A DNA stretch of 40,570 nt from Wuchereria bancrofti (lineage: Eukaryota; Nematoda; Chromadorea; Rhabditida; Onchocercidae): the NCBI GenBank assembly GCA_005281725.1, contig SSBO01000009.1:474123-514692 (forward strand), written 5' to 3'. Each line of letters opens with the position of its first letter. Positions within the stretch are counted from its first letter, which is position 1. Made by a program: the position numbers and the translations under genes. Shown piece by piece: positions 11,701-24,670 of the stretch. The notes beneath the pieces were generated by a model that was not told where the DNA came from, searched no databases, and saw only the letters and a program-made list of their open reading frames with translations.

Positions 11701-14700
11701 AATCTAAATATTATTATTTGAAATAATTAATTGATGATAATATGAAAATTGCTTCAGTGTAATATTTAAATAAAAATAAAAAAAACACATAAAGCAAGAT
11801 ATAAAAATGCAAATAAAAAATATATTAGTTTTCAAAAAAGAGAAAAAAGTTACGAAAAGTTAAACTAATTTAAAAAAAAAAAAGAAAATTATTTGTTTGA
11901 TATATTGTTGTACTATTTGTGTCACCATTTCAATGCAAATTTGTTTTTTTCTTCTTCATTTTTAAATATGATTATTAACTGATGACATAACTTTCCATCC
12001 TGTCATTCTTATTATCATCACTAAAATAACTAGTAAAGTATGCTTAGTTGTAGTGATAAGAAGTAGTGAAGTATGCTTAGCTATAGTGATAAGTCAAGCA
12101 GTGATATCACTTATCAGTATTGCAATATTTACCCTTTTTCTACAATCATTACCTTTAACAATGATGTAAAATTGTAGAATAATGATGAGAAATGACAATT
12201 TCAGTTAATTTTAATAACTTAACCGGACAACGCTTTTATTCTAAACCAAATCAAACCGATCATTTTTTTAATCGACACATTTTATTTAGCAAAACAAACT
12301 AAACTAACAAAACGGACGAACTAATTATCCGGTAAAATAATAAAATTTTTTTTTTCTTTTTTAAAGAAAACATTGTTTCTCTTAACTTACATATTAAATA
12401 TTAATGCTGCATATATTATTAACACATGAAGTATTAATTAATTAATTAATTAACATGTAATTTTTCGCTTCATCTAATTAATTTTCCATACCGTTCCATC
12501 CGATTTATATAAATCATTTCAATTTTGGATAATTTTTTTCCATTTATCTTAGCATTTTTCTTTCTTTAAATAATCACTACCAAATCTGTCAATATCATCA
12601 GCTGATTGCTTACTCTTTATATTGTCATTGTAAATGAAAGACGGAGAATTAATACTGATAACAATTTAATAAGCTAATTTTATAATTTTATTCAATTTTA
12701 TTAATAAATAAACAAATTTCGATTACCACCTTACTCAATACAAGAATATATCAGAAAAACCATAATGCAGAACTAGCATTAACTGATTTCACTAAACATT
12801 TCTACAAATAATCTTTTAGGACATTTTATTCGTTTTTGTGACTTCATTTAGCAACTAATTTTTGTTCATTTCCAACACTGTCTCAATTAAAATTTACTTG
12901 CCTATATTTTAATCAAAATTTTCAAGCAAAATAAACTGTAGAATATTCTATAGATCATTCAGGAAAAATTAGTTTAGTCGTATCCATTGCATAAGCCATC
13001 ATCATGACATCTACGCCATTAAACATGAGCGTTATTACCTGTTACAATGAAAATTCATATGCGTATCGCATAAAAATCACGTTAAATTAATATTATTTTC
13101 CAAGAATGAACCCAAATGAACCCAAAGTATTACTTTTACAGTAAAATTTCTATTTTTGGAACTTACTTATAAGAAATTATTTGGAATTATTACAACTTGA
13201 TACCAAAGGTAAGACTGATAATCCTTAGAAGGTGAATGACATTTTTAAAAAGAGGATTTATATATAGATTAAATCAATGAACTACGATTGGAACCAATAC
13301 ATTCATTCTTTATCAACATATCTGCTCTTACTAATAACAATGAAATGAAATAATAGTAGTAATGTTTAGCAAATTTAACCTAAGATGCAACTCAATCTTT
13401 GTTTAAGCATTGATCTCAGTAATTTTTGCTACGGTTTTCTTGAAAATCAAAAAAAACCTGCGAAAATTTTCCAATTTCATAGGCGATAGTATTGTCTTGT
13501 GGTTTTTACCTGGAAAGCCTAAGAAAAATCAAACCTAAAAACCAACCATATTAGCATTTTAGAGCCGTCGAATTCACTGAATTCATAATTATAGAAAGAT
13601 GTAGAATGGTTAATCAGTTAGATATGCATGAAAAACAACTTAACTATTAAAAAATAGAAGTAAAAGTTCAGGTTCATTCTTCATTAGGAAAAATCAATCA
13701 AGCAGAAACAAAGCAAATTCAAAAACATTGGTAAAAAGATTTATTCAAAAAATCATCACTAAATTAAAATTCATCTGACAAAGCCACGAGGGAGAGCTGA
13801 TAATAGTATATACTGCATTTCTTAATTGTTTCAATTGCCTGCAAAAAAATTGTTAACTGTTAATCGCCAAGAAATAAGGAAAATTTACAGCAGATTTTTG
13901 TTGAATTTCATTAAAACCTGCAATTTTTTCGAATACACTTCCTGTTTTCTTTACAAGTTATAATTCCATCGTCCTTTTCATGCAGGAATATATACACTTT
14001 TTCTTTAGTTTTTTTTTATTTTGAAAAGTCCGCGCTACGCTATATATACCCTATTTCATATGCAATTATAACTTCCAAATTAATAATAAATCGAATTAGT
14101 CAAGACTATCATGGATCCAACCCGCAACGCAACTTATGCAAAATCTAAAATTAGTTCAAACCAAAAATTGGACGAGAAATATTAGGATAGCACTTGGTAG
14201 TTTGAACTTTTTAGGCGTTTTAGTTTTCCATTTTTCGACAAAAGTTACTACATGTCTAGTGTTCACTTTTTTCTGAGTAAATTTTAAAAAAATGGGCTAA
14301 AAATTGGGCATATAAAAAACTTTCACCCAAGAACTGTAGAAACCAAAAAAATCAAAACTATCTAAAGATCAGCTGGAGAGTGGATTTAAGTAAATGGTAT
14401 GATGATATGCAAAACATATTCTGCATGTCGTCATCCTGCGAAACAGTTCGAATTCCATTTCAGATGACTGTCATCAACATTATCGTTGCATTATCACAAT
14501 ATGGCAAATGTATGGGAAGATTAAAGATCACACCGATCGTTTTGCGCAGAACATCCAAAATTTTAGGAAATTTGCAAAAAAAATCTATATTTTAAATTCC
14601 TTAATGCTTAATGCATAACTTAAATATCAAATGTCACCCTAAATTACTTAACATATTCATTTCTTTACTCAGCTTTATAATCTTGGGTATAAAATACTTA

Positions 14701-15807
14701 AGCAATCTAACTTCTGAAAAAAATAACTTACCATCAACTTTGAAATTAGCAAACGCACCACAATCTTCCTTCTTATCAACGAAAACGCAAATAGGCTGAA
14801 AAAAGAAAATGAAACTGAATCTTACTATAAATATAAAAGTACCTAACAAATGAGAATATGTAAATAGAACATTAGCTTATAAAATATAAAATCTCGTCTA
14901 CTCTTTCAGATTAATTTCAACTTTTCCTCACTAGTTAATTGAAACATTTAAACAAAAACAGAATATAGCATGAATTTTAGAGAAATTTATAGTCAGGAAA
15001 TTTGAGAGGTGACTTACTTTCCCCAGTTTGATACCTTTCGTACCATCAGGCGCCAAAATTTTAGCCAAGACACCTTCCTCGGACGCTTCAAATGCCATCA
15101 CCGACTTATCAGTTTCAATTTCACATATCAAATCACCTTCCTCTACTTCATCGCCTTCTTTTTTATGCCACTTAACAATGGTGCCATGTTCCATTGTTGG
15201 TGAAAGAGCTGGCATCTGGATCAGTCTGTGTTCCGGTAGACCTGAAATAGTCAGTATTTACAGCTTCATACAAATGCTTAGATCTGATGATGAATTGATG
15301 ACAATGTCTCCACCTACTTATTTTAAACATTCAAAAACCTAGCTAATTTTAAGTTGACATACTTAGTTGTCTTAGTCGCTTTAACCTTAACTTAATCGCC
15401 TTAAAAACTGATGAATAAAAAAAAAAAAAAAAAACCATACCACTAGAATATAATCGATACAGCTGCTTATTGCTATTTTGAGCTTGATGAAAACGATTTA
15501 TGCAATAGTTGGAAATACCAAACAAAGGTGTGAGTCCGGATGTAGATGCTGCACGCCTAGAAAAATAATTTTTCACTTGCTGACTAATGAAGATAACAAA
15601 CTTGTATCAAAAAGGATTTTAACGAAATTATTACTAACAAATTTAATACTCACATTCGATGTATTTAAAAGCAAATGTTAAACTTTCAACGTGAACGTAC
15701 ATAAATGCGACCGGAACTGCAGTACGAGGTAAAGATGTAAGCTGAAATCCATTGCGTGAACAACGTAATGATAGTGAAATACTTCGTGAAGAAATTTTAG
15801 GCATCAT
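8742..15807 (-). CDS. dlat-1: Dihydrolipoamide acetyltransferase, E2 of pyruvate dehydrogenase
   Basis: Ten exons give 536 aa: 15807-15701, 15556-15441, 15241-15018, 14795-14732, 11509-11325, 10831-10497, 10067-9839, 9525-9445, 9217-9078, 8871-8742. All junctions have GT/AG borders and matching phases. It moves acetyl groups from lipoamide to CoA in the mitochondrial matrix. Residues 1-75 are Arg/Ser-rich, a typical mitochondrial presequence. A single lipoyl domain (about 82-157) has the MPALSPTM start and the lipoylated Lys120 in IETDKS. A subunit-binding domain (about 213-250) starts [10 protein letters not shown] but lacks the usual GTGxxGR loop. The catalytic domain (about 305-536) keeps [21 protein letters not shown] and SCDHRVVDG with His509 and Asp513, so it is an active E2 rather than an inactive E3-binding protein. 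One lipoyl domain is usual for nematode E2. Intron 4 (3.2 kb) is far longer than the others. Confidence 0.97.
11510..14731 (-). other. Large intron 4 of the E2 gene
   Basis: This 3.2-kb intron holds a 29-bp tandem duplication (12032-12060, 12065-12093), a (TTAA)n tract near 12435 and a more complex stretch at about 13400-14560. The plus-strand open frame at 14380-14595 has no recognisable domain. I see no complete nested gene. Confidence 0.7.
12032..12093. repeat. 29-bp tandem duplication
   Basis: Two near-identical units (AGTAAAGTATGCTTAG type) with a 33-bp period, followed by a GTGATATCAC palindrome. Confidence 0.7.
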
Positions 15808-16419
15808 TCAAGACGATTATTAAGATTTTGCAGTAATTGTTTTTCTTCCAAAATCCAGAAATATCAAACGAAGATAAAAGAATCTGAAGAAAAATCGATA
15901 ATTTAAATCGTTTATGCATAAAAAAAAAGAAAGTAAAAATTGAAATTATTCGACAGAAATACCAAAATTACGAATACATATCAACAATAATAATCACTGA
16001 AATAGAAAATGTAAGAAAATAATTGCAGAAAATTATATGTAAAAATAAAGTTCACATATATAAATACAACTATTAAAGAAAAACATCAATCGATTATTTT
16101 TCAAAATATTCTAAAATTCAATAGCAAAAAATTTCGGCAATGTTTATAAATCATAGCTTAACTAATCTCTAGCTCTCTTGGTATAACTAATATTCCATGA
16201 TATTCCTATCCTAAAAAAAGACAAAAACATTTCGAAAAATTATTTCAAAAATTGACCATTCATTCGTGTTACGTAATACATGTAACAGGTATTCACAAAA
16301 TATTTCAAATAATCATTATTCGACATTCCGGAAATAATTGCTCTTTCTCTCTCTCTCCTAACGTTGTTAAAATTTGTGGACAATAGAGAACGATGCCAAA
16401 TCTTACCAAAGTTAAATAT
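15808..16419. other. 5' flank of the E2 gene
   Basis: AT-rich sequence upstream of the E2 start codon. It probably contains the promoter and 5' UTR. No clear TATA box or trans-splice acceptor immediately before the ATG was identified. Confidence 0.4.
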
Positions 16420-16539
16420 TATACATACATGCATACATACACATACACGTAAACGAACACAGACGCACGGACACACAAACAGACACACAAACGTACGCAC
16501 ACACGTACGCACGCACGCACGCACACAGACACACAAAAC
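16420..16539. repeat. CA/GT-rich microsatellite (ACAT, ACGC, ACAC units)
   Basis: Mixed CATA, CGCA and CACA repeats. They generate low-complexity open frames on both strands (Thr/His and Cys/Val runs), which are not genes. Confidence 0.9.
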
Positions 16540-16551
16540 TGAAAACGACCT

Positions 16552-16790
16552 TTTTTCTTCGTTTAAAAAACAAAATAATTGCCTTATGCTCTTTCTCTCT
16601 TTTCCGCATCTCTTTTTCAATTATCTCTGCTATTTTTAAGCCGTCTCATCTTATTCCTTCTCTTTTTTTTTCACATAACATGTGTTCTCTCTTTTATTTT
16701 CATATAACCTGATCTTCTCTCTCATTAAATTTCTCTCTTTTTGCTTCCTTCTATTCTCACTTCTTCTTCTCATGTTCTATTTCCTACACG
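16552..16790. repeat. Polypyrimidine (CT-rich) tract
   Basis: Dense TCTCTCTTTT-type sequence on the plus strand directly after the CA-rich microsatellite. Confidence 0.7.
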
Positions 16791-17103
16791 TATACCATAT
16801 TGTTAGACGTGAATGTTGTTAATTTCAAATTGATGCATAAATGGATTGAATAAATATTGCAGTTAGCATATGATTAATTGAACATGTGTTTCTTATGTAC
16901 GTAATAAATAATATTAGACTCGTAAGTGACGTGTTTTAAGTTAAAGAAAAGTGATAGTGCATAATAAGTGGAGAATTTTTTTAATGAGACATAACTGAGA
17001 TAAAATAGATTTTTACTGAGAAAAAAAAAAAAAACTTTGACGATATTATCGAGGATAGCATCGTAGCAAGAAAGTATTGTTTCATCAGAAAGGATCAGAA
17101 AGT

Positions 17104-17502
17104 ATACCGTCAGGATGAACCAAGAGTTATACCGTCAGGATGAACTAAAAGTTATGCCGTCAGGATGAACTAAAAGTTATGCCGTCAGGATGAACCAAAA
17201 GTTATGCCGTTAGGATGAACTAAAAGTTATGCCGTCAGGATGAACTAAAAGTTATGCCGTCAGGATGAACCAAAAGTTATGCCGTTAGGATGAACTAAAA
17301 GTTATGCCGTCAGGATGAACTAAAAGTTATGCCGTTAGGATGAACTAAAAGTTACGCCGTCAGGATGAACCAAAAATTATGCCGTTAGGATGATCTAAAA
17401 GTTATGCCGTCAGGATGAACCAATGAGTTATACCGTCAGGATGAACTAAAAGTTATGCCGTCAGGATGAACTAAAAGTTACGCCGTCAGGATGAACTAAA
17501 AG
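17104..17502. repeat. 25-bp minisatellite, 16 units
   Basis: Sixteen units with core GCCGTCAGGATGAAC then TAAAAGTTAT. Unit 13 has one extra base and the last is two bases short. Variation sits at a few sites (GTC/GTT, AAC followed by C or T, ATG/ATA/ACG). Units 3-5 and 6-8 repeat as an identical 75-bp triplet, showing expansion in blocks. The 25-bp period does not keep frame, so it is non-coding. Confidence 0.95.
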
Positions 17503-20500
17503 AATAAATTAGAATTATATCATCAAATTTAAATTTAAATAGGTGAAACAATGAAATGTTAAAAACAATTATGAAATCTTTTATGACAATAAACTGATCG
17601 CGATATGCTTTTCGAAAGATTGAAAATTTAATTTTTTAAAATTGATAACATTTCCTGCTGAATAAATCATAACTGCTAGTTTTTCAAAGAAATTTATCTG
17701 CTAATTTTAATCATTCATACTATGTCAATGAAAATAAGAAAAACAATATAAATTGTTTTAACAGTTTAAAAAATAGGAATATATTATTTTACATATTGTA
17801 ATATTATAAAGAATATATTATAAAATATATTATAAAAAATAGAAATATATTATTTCTAATTATTTTATGATATTAGCTAACTTTGATAATTTGAATTATC
17901 TTTCTATAACATTGAAATATTCCATTCATTCATTTATTCACATTATCCTATAGCATTTATTATCCTATGGTAAACATTTATTTATTTACAATGATTTATA
18001 ATATTCATTACTGAAATAATCATTAATTATTACTGAAAATACATAAATACATATTCTTTCCTAATTTAAATCATTCATTCTTTGATCTTTCTTAATTTTT
18101 ATCAACAACCAATGAATGAACTTCAAGAAAAAAAAAATAAAATTTCTAAACAAATTATGTATATTACACCTTACTAACTTTCATCAAAAATATTAGTTTC
18201 GTTTTTTAAAAGAAAAAACCATAGTAAGTTAAAACTTTTTACAAATATATTTAACACTAGCAAATATACAACATTCATCCATTCGTGGATATAAGCCATT
18301 TCAATGTTCAGATTATATGACAGACACATACACACACACATACACAGACACACATACATACATACATACATCCGTGATATGTGTATGTTAAAACTAATGA
18401 ACAGCTGCACAATGATAAAAACTAATAAAATATGATATATATTAGGAATATGATAAGATGATTTGTTATCACATAGAATCAGTATATTTTATGGATTAAA
18501 TTGATTGAAAGAATTTTATTTTATCTAATTAATTAATTAATTAATGATGTTATTTCAAAATCGATACAAAAAAAATACGATGTTATCTTTGTTGACAACA
18601 ATAATCATTTATTTATTATTATCATTTGAAAGAAATACGTTGATAATGAATGTGCAAATGATTAATTGATCAAACATTAACAATGTAAAATAACCTTTCT
18701 AAACTAATTAATTGATTAATCAACTAATTTTTAAGCTTTGAATGAAAATAAGAGGTAGTAAATAAATAAATTAATTTAGCTAATAAATTTGACGATTGTA
18801 CAATAATATAATATAAAGTAAAATGAAATAATTAATTATCAAAATTTTGATATAGCATTTGGGAACATTTATATATAATAATTGATTAATTTCGTTATAG
18901 TTAATCGATATTGCCGTATATTTTATACATTAAATTTTTTTTTAAATATAAAATATATAACATGAACTAATTTTTGAACTTTAAATGAAAATATAAAACA
19001 ACGAGTAGATTATAGTTTTAGTAATTGTTTTTAATGATATTTTGTATAAAATTCGCTCAAAAAATCAATCAATGACACTGAAGTATAGTCCGGTTTTTTT
19101 CATGCATGAATTGAAATTTAAAATTTAGTAATTTAAATACTAAATTTTACTTCATTTGCAAATAGCTGAAGCAATTTAGAAGTATTTTTCTTTTCGTGAT
19201 CAAAAATTTGATAAATTAAAAAGTTAATTGAAAAAAGAAATGCTAAATTGAATTTTCAATGAGAAGCAGAAACATTGAAATTACAATCTTGAAAGTCAAA
19301 ATAAATTTAACAAATTACTAGTCCTAAAAAAAAAGCTTTTAAAAAATAGTTGAGAGATGTAAAAAGGATGTGAGAGATGTGAGTACCATTAAAATTTTAA
19401 TAATTTAACATTAAATTTTACTTTATTAAAAAATGTTTGCAAGTAAGTTAAATGTAATATTTACATAACGCATACTTATTTTAATTACTAATAAGAAATG
19501 AAATTAAAAATTTCTTATCCATAGAAAAGGCAAAATTTGAATTGAAATGACATAATAATTAGTAAAAAAGAAAATAAGAAGGAAAACCTTTTGATGAAAA
19601 AATTTTGAACTTTTGTTTTCATTAATGAAAAAAAAAATAGAAATGGGAGAGTGTGTAAGAAGATGAAAGTGATGAAAGTGATCTTTTGAAGAAAAACAAA
19701 AATAAAAAAATCAATGCTAATAATAAAGCAATTTCAAAAAAGTTTTAAGGATTGAAAAAAAAGATTATATAGAAATTTAATAGATAAAATAAATTTATTT
19801 ATTTTAAAAAAGTCTAAGAATGATAGCAAAGTCTTATAATTTAAAATAGACCAAAATTTGATTGAAGACGTACAGAGAAAAAGCGGAACAATAAATGATA
19901 CAATATGAACAAAATATTATATAAAATATCATTTTTTTTTAAAATGACATAATAAAATTTGAATATTTAAATTCGCATATAATGCAAATTTAAATAATTT
20001 GATTATTTGGTGGAAAAAAAAGAGATAACGCTGATATGATTGATTACTTAACACAAATATTATCCAGTTAGTTTTTTTTTTTTCTTCTTGTTTTTTAATA
20101 ATTTTATAGACGTTTTAATTTAAATTAATACAATGTAAAAGATCAAAATAAACTTGTAATCTTTTTGTTTACTTTTATTATCAATCAATAGATAAATATT
20201 AATATATAGCCTAGTAATTTCATTAATTTTTCATGAGTAGTTGTAATGATAGAAGTAAATGTATTTCCAAACTTTTAAACGTTACTAAGCATTAAGTATC
20301 ATAAGTATGCCACGTATGAATAACTTAACGCAATGTGACAGCAACGATAAATGTTGACAAAAAAAACAACAAAAAAAAAAGAAAATAGTTCCTTTTTTTA
20401 TGTGATATTTTAATTAGTCATGAATCACTGGAATAGAAATTAATTTCAGGTGATTGAAAAAGGCAAGTTTCCTCTTTTCATCTTAAAATTGCTAAATGCT

Positions 20501-20970
20501 ATATGTAGTAATTACTCAGTATGTTTTTCTCGAATAATAACAAGAATTTTTAACAATATTGCGGCTTGATTAAATTTCAAATTTAAAAAGATTCAAAAAA
20601 AAGCTATGAATTGGAATAAAAAAAATTAAAATAAAAAAGAAACAGTGAATTAAGTCAATCATGAAAAAAAAAGGATTAGATAAATCAAGTAAAATTGCTT
20701 AAATCTTCTTTGTTTTTTTTCTCTTTTTTTTGTTGATTAATCTTTTCCTTTTTTTGAAAAAAAAATTGAACTTAGTTTTTCTTTTTTCGTTTTTCAAAAT
20801 ACAATTCTGTATAAAAAATATGTGCATATATAATTTAAAAAAAAAAAAATAAACTTAATTTCTCTTTCTTATTTTTTAAAATACTATTCGGAATTAAAAT
20901 ATATGCATAATTTGAAAAGATATAATTTAGAAAAAAAAAATTAATTAAAAAAAAGACAATAGCAAAATTG
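17503..20970. other. AT-rich desert
   Basis: Very AT-rich and homopolymer-rich. It holds a CA microsatellite at 18321-18371, a (TTAA)n tract near 18529 and short GA-rich repeats near 19351 and 19661. No coding exon was seen. Confidence 0.5.
18321..18371. repeat. CA/CATA microsatellite
   Basis: CACA units followed by five CATA units. Confidence 0.9.
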
Positions 20971-21386
20971 TTGACGGTTTTTATTGGTGTAACCTAAGCG
21001 CTGCTTCCGGGGATATATATCAGACATACCTGATGAGCTTTACTCCGCCCCTTCTTTTTCTAATTGGATTTTTCCGTTTTTTTCTGAAGTTTTTATTTTT
21101 TATCATTTTTTTGGTTAATTTTTCTACTTTTATCATTTTTTTGGTGCATTTTTCCATATTTTTATTATTTTTTTGGGGTATTTTTATAATTTTATTCGAT
21201 TTTTTTGTATGCAGAAAGCGGACATTCACATACATCACAGCAGAACTGATAGCGATAATCGCGCACCTTACTAACAGCCGATGAAAGGTATACACCACGA
21301 ACCAGTCAACTGTTGCATACAACCCTTTCGGGTTGTGTTTTATATTTGCAATAGTAATATTTGCTATTAATAATGAGTAGATTATA
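20971..21386 (-). repeat. Dispersed AATCTGCT...AACCGCC element, copy C
   Basis: Read on the minus strand it begins TAATCTACTCATTATTAATA, passes a 7-bp hairpin with a GAAA loop (ACAACCC/GGGTTGT, 21319-21336), then ACTGGTTCGTGG, an A-rich insert at about 21060-21215, and ends ACACCAATAAAAACCGTC. It is clearly richer in G+C than its surroundings except for the insert. A 100-codon minus-strand frame covers much of it, but its second half is Lys-rich low complexity. Confidence 0.7.
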
Positions 21387-21470
21387 AGAAAAAAAAAAAT
21401 TATGGTTTTTTTTTTTTCTCTTTAATGAGAGATTACTTATAAGAGAAGATGGATAGATGACGAAAGAATT

Positions 21471-21497
21471 TATATCTATATATATATATATATATAT
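21471..21497. repeat. (TA)n microsatellite
   Basis: About twelve TA units. Confidence 0.9.
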
Positions 21498-21574
21498 TGA
21501 TACTTAATCTTTAATCTAATTATTTATTTTTAATAAAAGAAATAGAAATATATCCAATAGAAACAAAAAAAAAC

Positions 21575-22115
21575 TAAATATTTAATATTTTAATGTAATG
21601 AAATGTATTAGCAATGTATTCAGAATAATGAAATTTAAATAAATTTAAAAATCATTCAAATCTATCTATTAATTTAAATTATTTAATATTTTTATGAATA
21701 AATGAAGAAAAAAGAAGAAAAGAATAGTAAATGCGATGTGTTAGCAATGCATTCACAACAATGAAATTTAAATAAATTTAAAAATGCATCCATTAATTCA
21801 AGTTAAATATTTAATGTTTTAATAGTATCTTATGAATAAATGAAAAAAGAAAAGAAAGAAAAGAAGAATACTAAATGTGATGAAATGCATTGCTAATGCA
21901 TTTACAGTCTTCATAATGCAATGTAAATACTCAAAAATAATAAAATTTAAATAAAATTAAAAATTCATTCAAATATGTTTATTAATTCAAATAAAATATT
22001 TAATATTTTAATAATATTTAATACTGTGACATGTATTAGCAATGTATTTACATTTTTCATACTGAAATACAAGTGCTCAAAAGTAATGAAATTTAAATAA
22101 ATTAAAAAAAAAAGA
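21575..22115. repeat. Degenerate ~133-149-bp tandem repeat, four units
   Basis: Anchor GTATTAGCAATGTATT recurs at 21605, 21738, 21887 and 22033, each time followed by TGAAATTTAAATAAATT-type sequence. The array lies between element copies C and D. Confidence 0.75.
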
Positions 22116-22121
22116 AAAAGT

Positions 22122-22313
22122 AGGCGGTTTATTATTGAATGGATACAACACACCATGTTGTATCATTGTGGTCGTTTCAACAATGATATGTTATCGCTAA
22201 CACAGTTCAGTTTCCATGGACGGCATGCATTCACGAACCAGCCTGACATTTATCTTATCAGCATGACATTATATTAATTATGATAATTCTTGCTATCAAT
22301 AATTAGCAGATTA
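22122..22313 (-). repeat. Dispersed AATCTGCT...AACCGCC element, copy D
   Basis: Minus strand: starts TAATCTGCTAATTATTGATA, then GGCTGGTTCGTGAATGCAT, and ends ATTCAATAATAAACCGCC. A perfect 9-bp hairpin (GATACAACA/TGTTGTATC, loop of 5) lies at 22142-22164. Its closest relative here is copy A at 35502. Confidence 0.75.
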
Positions 22314-24207
22314 GAAATTATTAAGATAATAAGAAATAATCATTGATTATTTTTTTTTATGCTATGCAATATCATTGGATTCTATAAATCAAATTTTCTT
22401 TTGTTTTTTGTTTTTTTTGAAAAAAATTGATCTCAATTTTAGAATAATTAATATAACTGATAATTTAATTTATTAGATTAGTTATTGCAAACTAATTTTT
22501 AAAAAAAGTGATAATACAATCGGTTTAGATATTTTTAATATAAAATAAAAAATGATAAATATTTACTTTTTCTATATCTATGCATTATGTATATCGTTCC
22601 CAACGTTATCACATTTTCGTGATCATAATAATATCTAAATTTTAATTTATTTAATGTTGATAACAAATATTAGCTATGATAATACAATTTGTTTGTGATT
22701 AAAAAAAAAATTTTTTTTGATAAATAATTCGAAGTTATATTTCTCTGTGGAATATTGTCAGCATGTTTTCTGCAATTAGCTTTATTATCATTCTGATAAT
22801 TTAATATTCAAAAAAAAGATAAGAAACATACAAGAAATGTAGCAGGTAAATTATTGCAGGTAATACAATTGAGAATAAGAAAAATTGAAATATACAAATT
22901 GATAAATAATATCAGGTAAAGTAGTGATTAATTCTTTCAATTGATACTATTATCATTCTGATAATTAGTATTACAATATTAGGTTGTTTTAAAAAAAAAG
23001 TGGAGAACTGCCATAAACTTTAATTCTTTCTTTTCCTTTTTTGTTATTTCCTTTTATTTTTTCAGTAAATACTTTAAAAACTTAAAGTTGTCCGGATTAT
23101 TCAAAAAAGATTTTTTTTGACTCTTTTTTTCAAAATTTTCATATGTACAAACTTTTACAATTATAAAATTTTATTAGCTTTAAGTTTAAACTGGCAGGAT
23201 TTTTTTTAATCTAATAAAATTTTTTTAGATTTAAGTTTAAACTAGTAGAATTTATGCAATAAGTAATACTTAATAAATATTTAATAAATGTTTTTACTTT
23301 CATAGCAATACTTCCATTAGTACGATGTGATTAACTGATAATTATTATCAGACAACAATTAGTGATGAACGTCAGTAAAACTTCCAACTATGATAAATTG
23401 ATTTTTTTTCTCAATATGTAAACAAAAAAAAAAACAAAGTGAAATAAAAATTTAAGTAAAACATGAAAAGAGTGTAAAACGGATGAAATTTAAAGACTGG
23501 CAAAAAATGTAAAATCAATGAAATTAAAAAACAAACAAACAAACATCAAATAAATAAAATTCAAAAAAAATGAAAAAAAGAAAAAGAAAATGTCAAATTT
23601 TTGTTATCCAATGTTACTTTAAAAAATTTTTAAATCTTTATAACAATCCATTACTATATTACTTTTATCATTTCATTAATAATATCACAATTTATTCATT
23701 TCATCTTTTATCACTATTACCATTTCACCAATATGACGCAAATTTCGCCTTTCTTTTTTCTTTTTTTTTTGATCTTTTGATTTATTATTACTTTTTTGTG
23801 AATTTTAAAATATAAAAATGAAGCTTACAAAAAGCTTAAAAGTCTTTTTCACAATGCTACAATTTATAGAAATAATCATATTGATTTAAAACAAACAAAA
23901 AATAAAATTACTGCATTTTAAATTTTTGTTTAATTTTTTTGTTTTTTATCTCTTTTTTTGTTAAAATAGAAGAACAAATAGGCAAATATTATTAAATTAA
24001 TTCAATTTATTAATCGAAAAAGGACTGAATAATTAGTTGAATAACGACATGACAACAGGTAAACATATGATAAAAAGATGACAGGTAAAAAAAGACAACG
24101 ACACATTCATTTGCTCATTTATTTACTTTATACTTTTTTGCTACTAAAAAAAAACTTTTTTTCAAAAAAGAAAAATTTCAGCTAACTGTTAAGATATTTA
24201 TATATTG
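22314..24207. other. AT-rich desert
   Basis: Homopolymer-rich spacer. The plus-strand frame at 23570-23815 is low-complexity Phe/Tyr sequence and not a credible gene. Confidence 0.5.
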
Positions 24208-24670
24208 GTGTTGTTTATTGTAAAAAGAGGTATTCCAATCAAATAATTCACTTTTTATCCTTTTTTTCCTCTGATGTTTTTCCTATCATTTTGTAATTTT
24301 TAAATATTTAATAATTTTTTTATTTTCAATTACATTTTATTATTTTCAATTACATATTTTTCGCTTTTTACTTATAGCAGAAAAAAATATCGACAAAAAG
24401 TAAGTTTAAAAAATTTTTTAAATTATATGTAATATTAANGTGTTGTTCATTGTAAAAAGAGGTATTCCAATCAAATAATTCACTTTTTATCCTTTTTTTC
24501 CTCTGATGTTTTTCCTATCATTTTGTAATTTTTAAATATTTAATAATTTTTTTATTTTCAATTACATTTTATTATTTTCAATTACATATTTTTCGCTTTT
24601 TACTTATAGCAGAAAAAAATATCGACAAAAAGTAAGTTTAAAAAATTTTTTAAATTATATATAATATTAA
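24208..24670. other. Assembly gap (24439) flanked by a 231-bp duplication
   Basis: 24208-24438 and 24440-24670 are the same sequence with two visible substitutions, separated by one N. This looks like an unmerged contig overlap or two haplotypes, not biology. Confidence 0.9.

Noticed and set aside
14380..14595. Plus-strand 71-codon frame inside E2 intron 4
   Set aside because: No domain, no splice partners with matching phase, and it lies in an intron on the opposite strand.
15647..15660. Strong GTGAGT donor as the end of E2 exon 1
   Set aside because: It ends in phase 1, whereas exon 2 needs phase 2. The GTACGT donor at 15700 gives a continuous frame.
16240..16639. Open frames on both strands across the CA microsatellite
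   Set aside because: Translation of simple repeats only.
21020..21322. 100-codon minus-strand frame rich in Lys
   Set aside because: It lies in element copy C; its second half translates an A-rich insert, and no domain is visible.
20971..21386. Bacterial (Wolbachia) insertion suggested by higher GC and a terminator-like hairpin
   Set aside because: No recognisable bacterial gene is present, and the sequence belongs to a family with other copies in the window.
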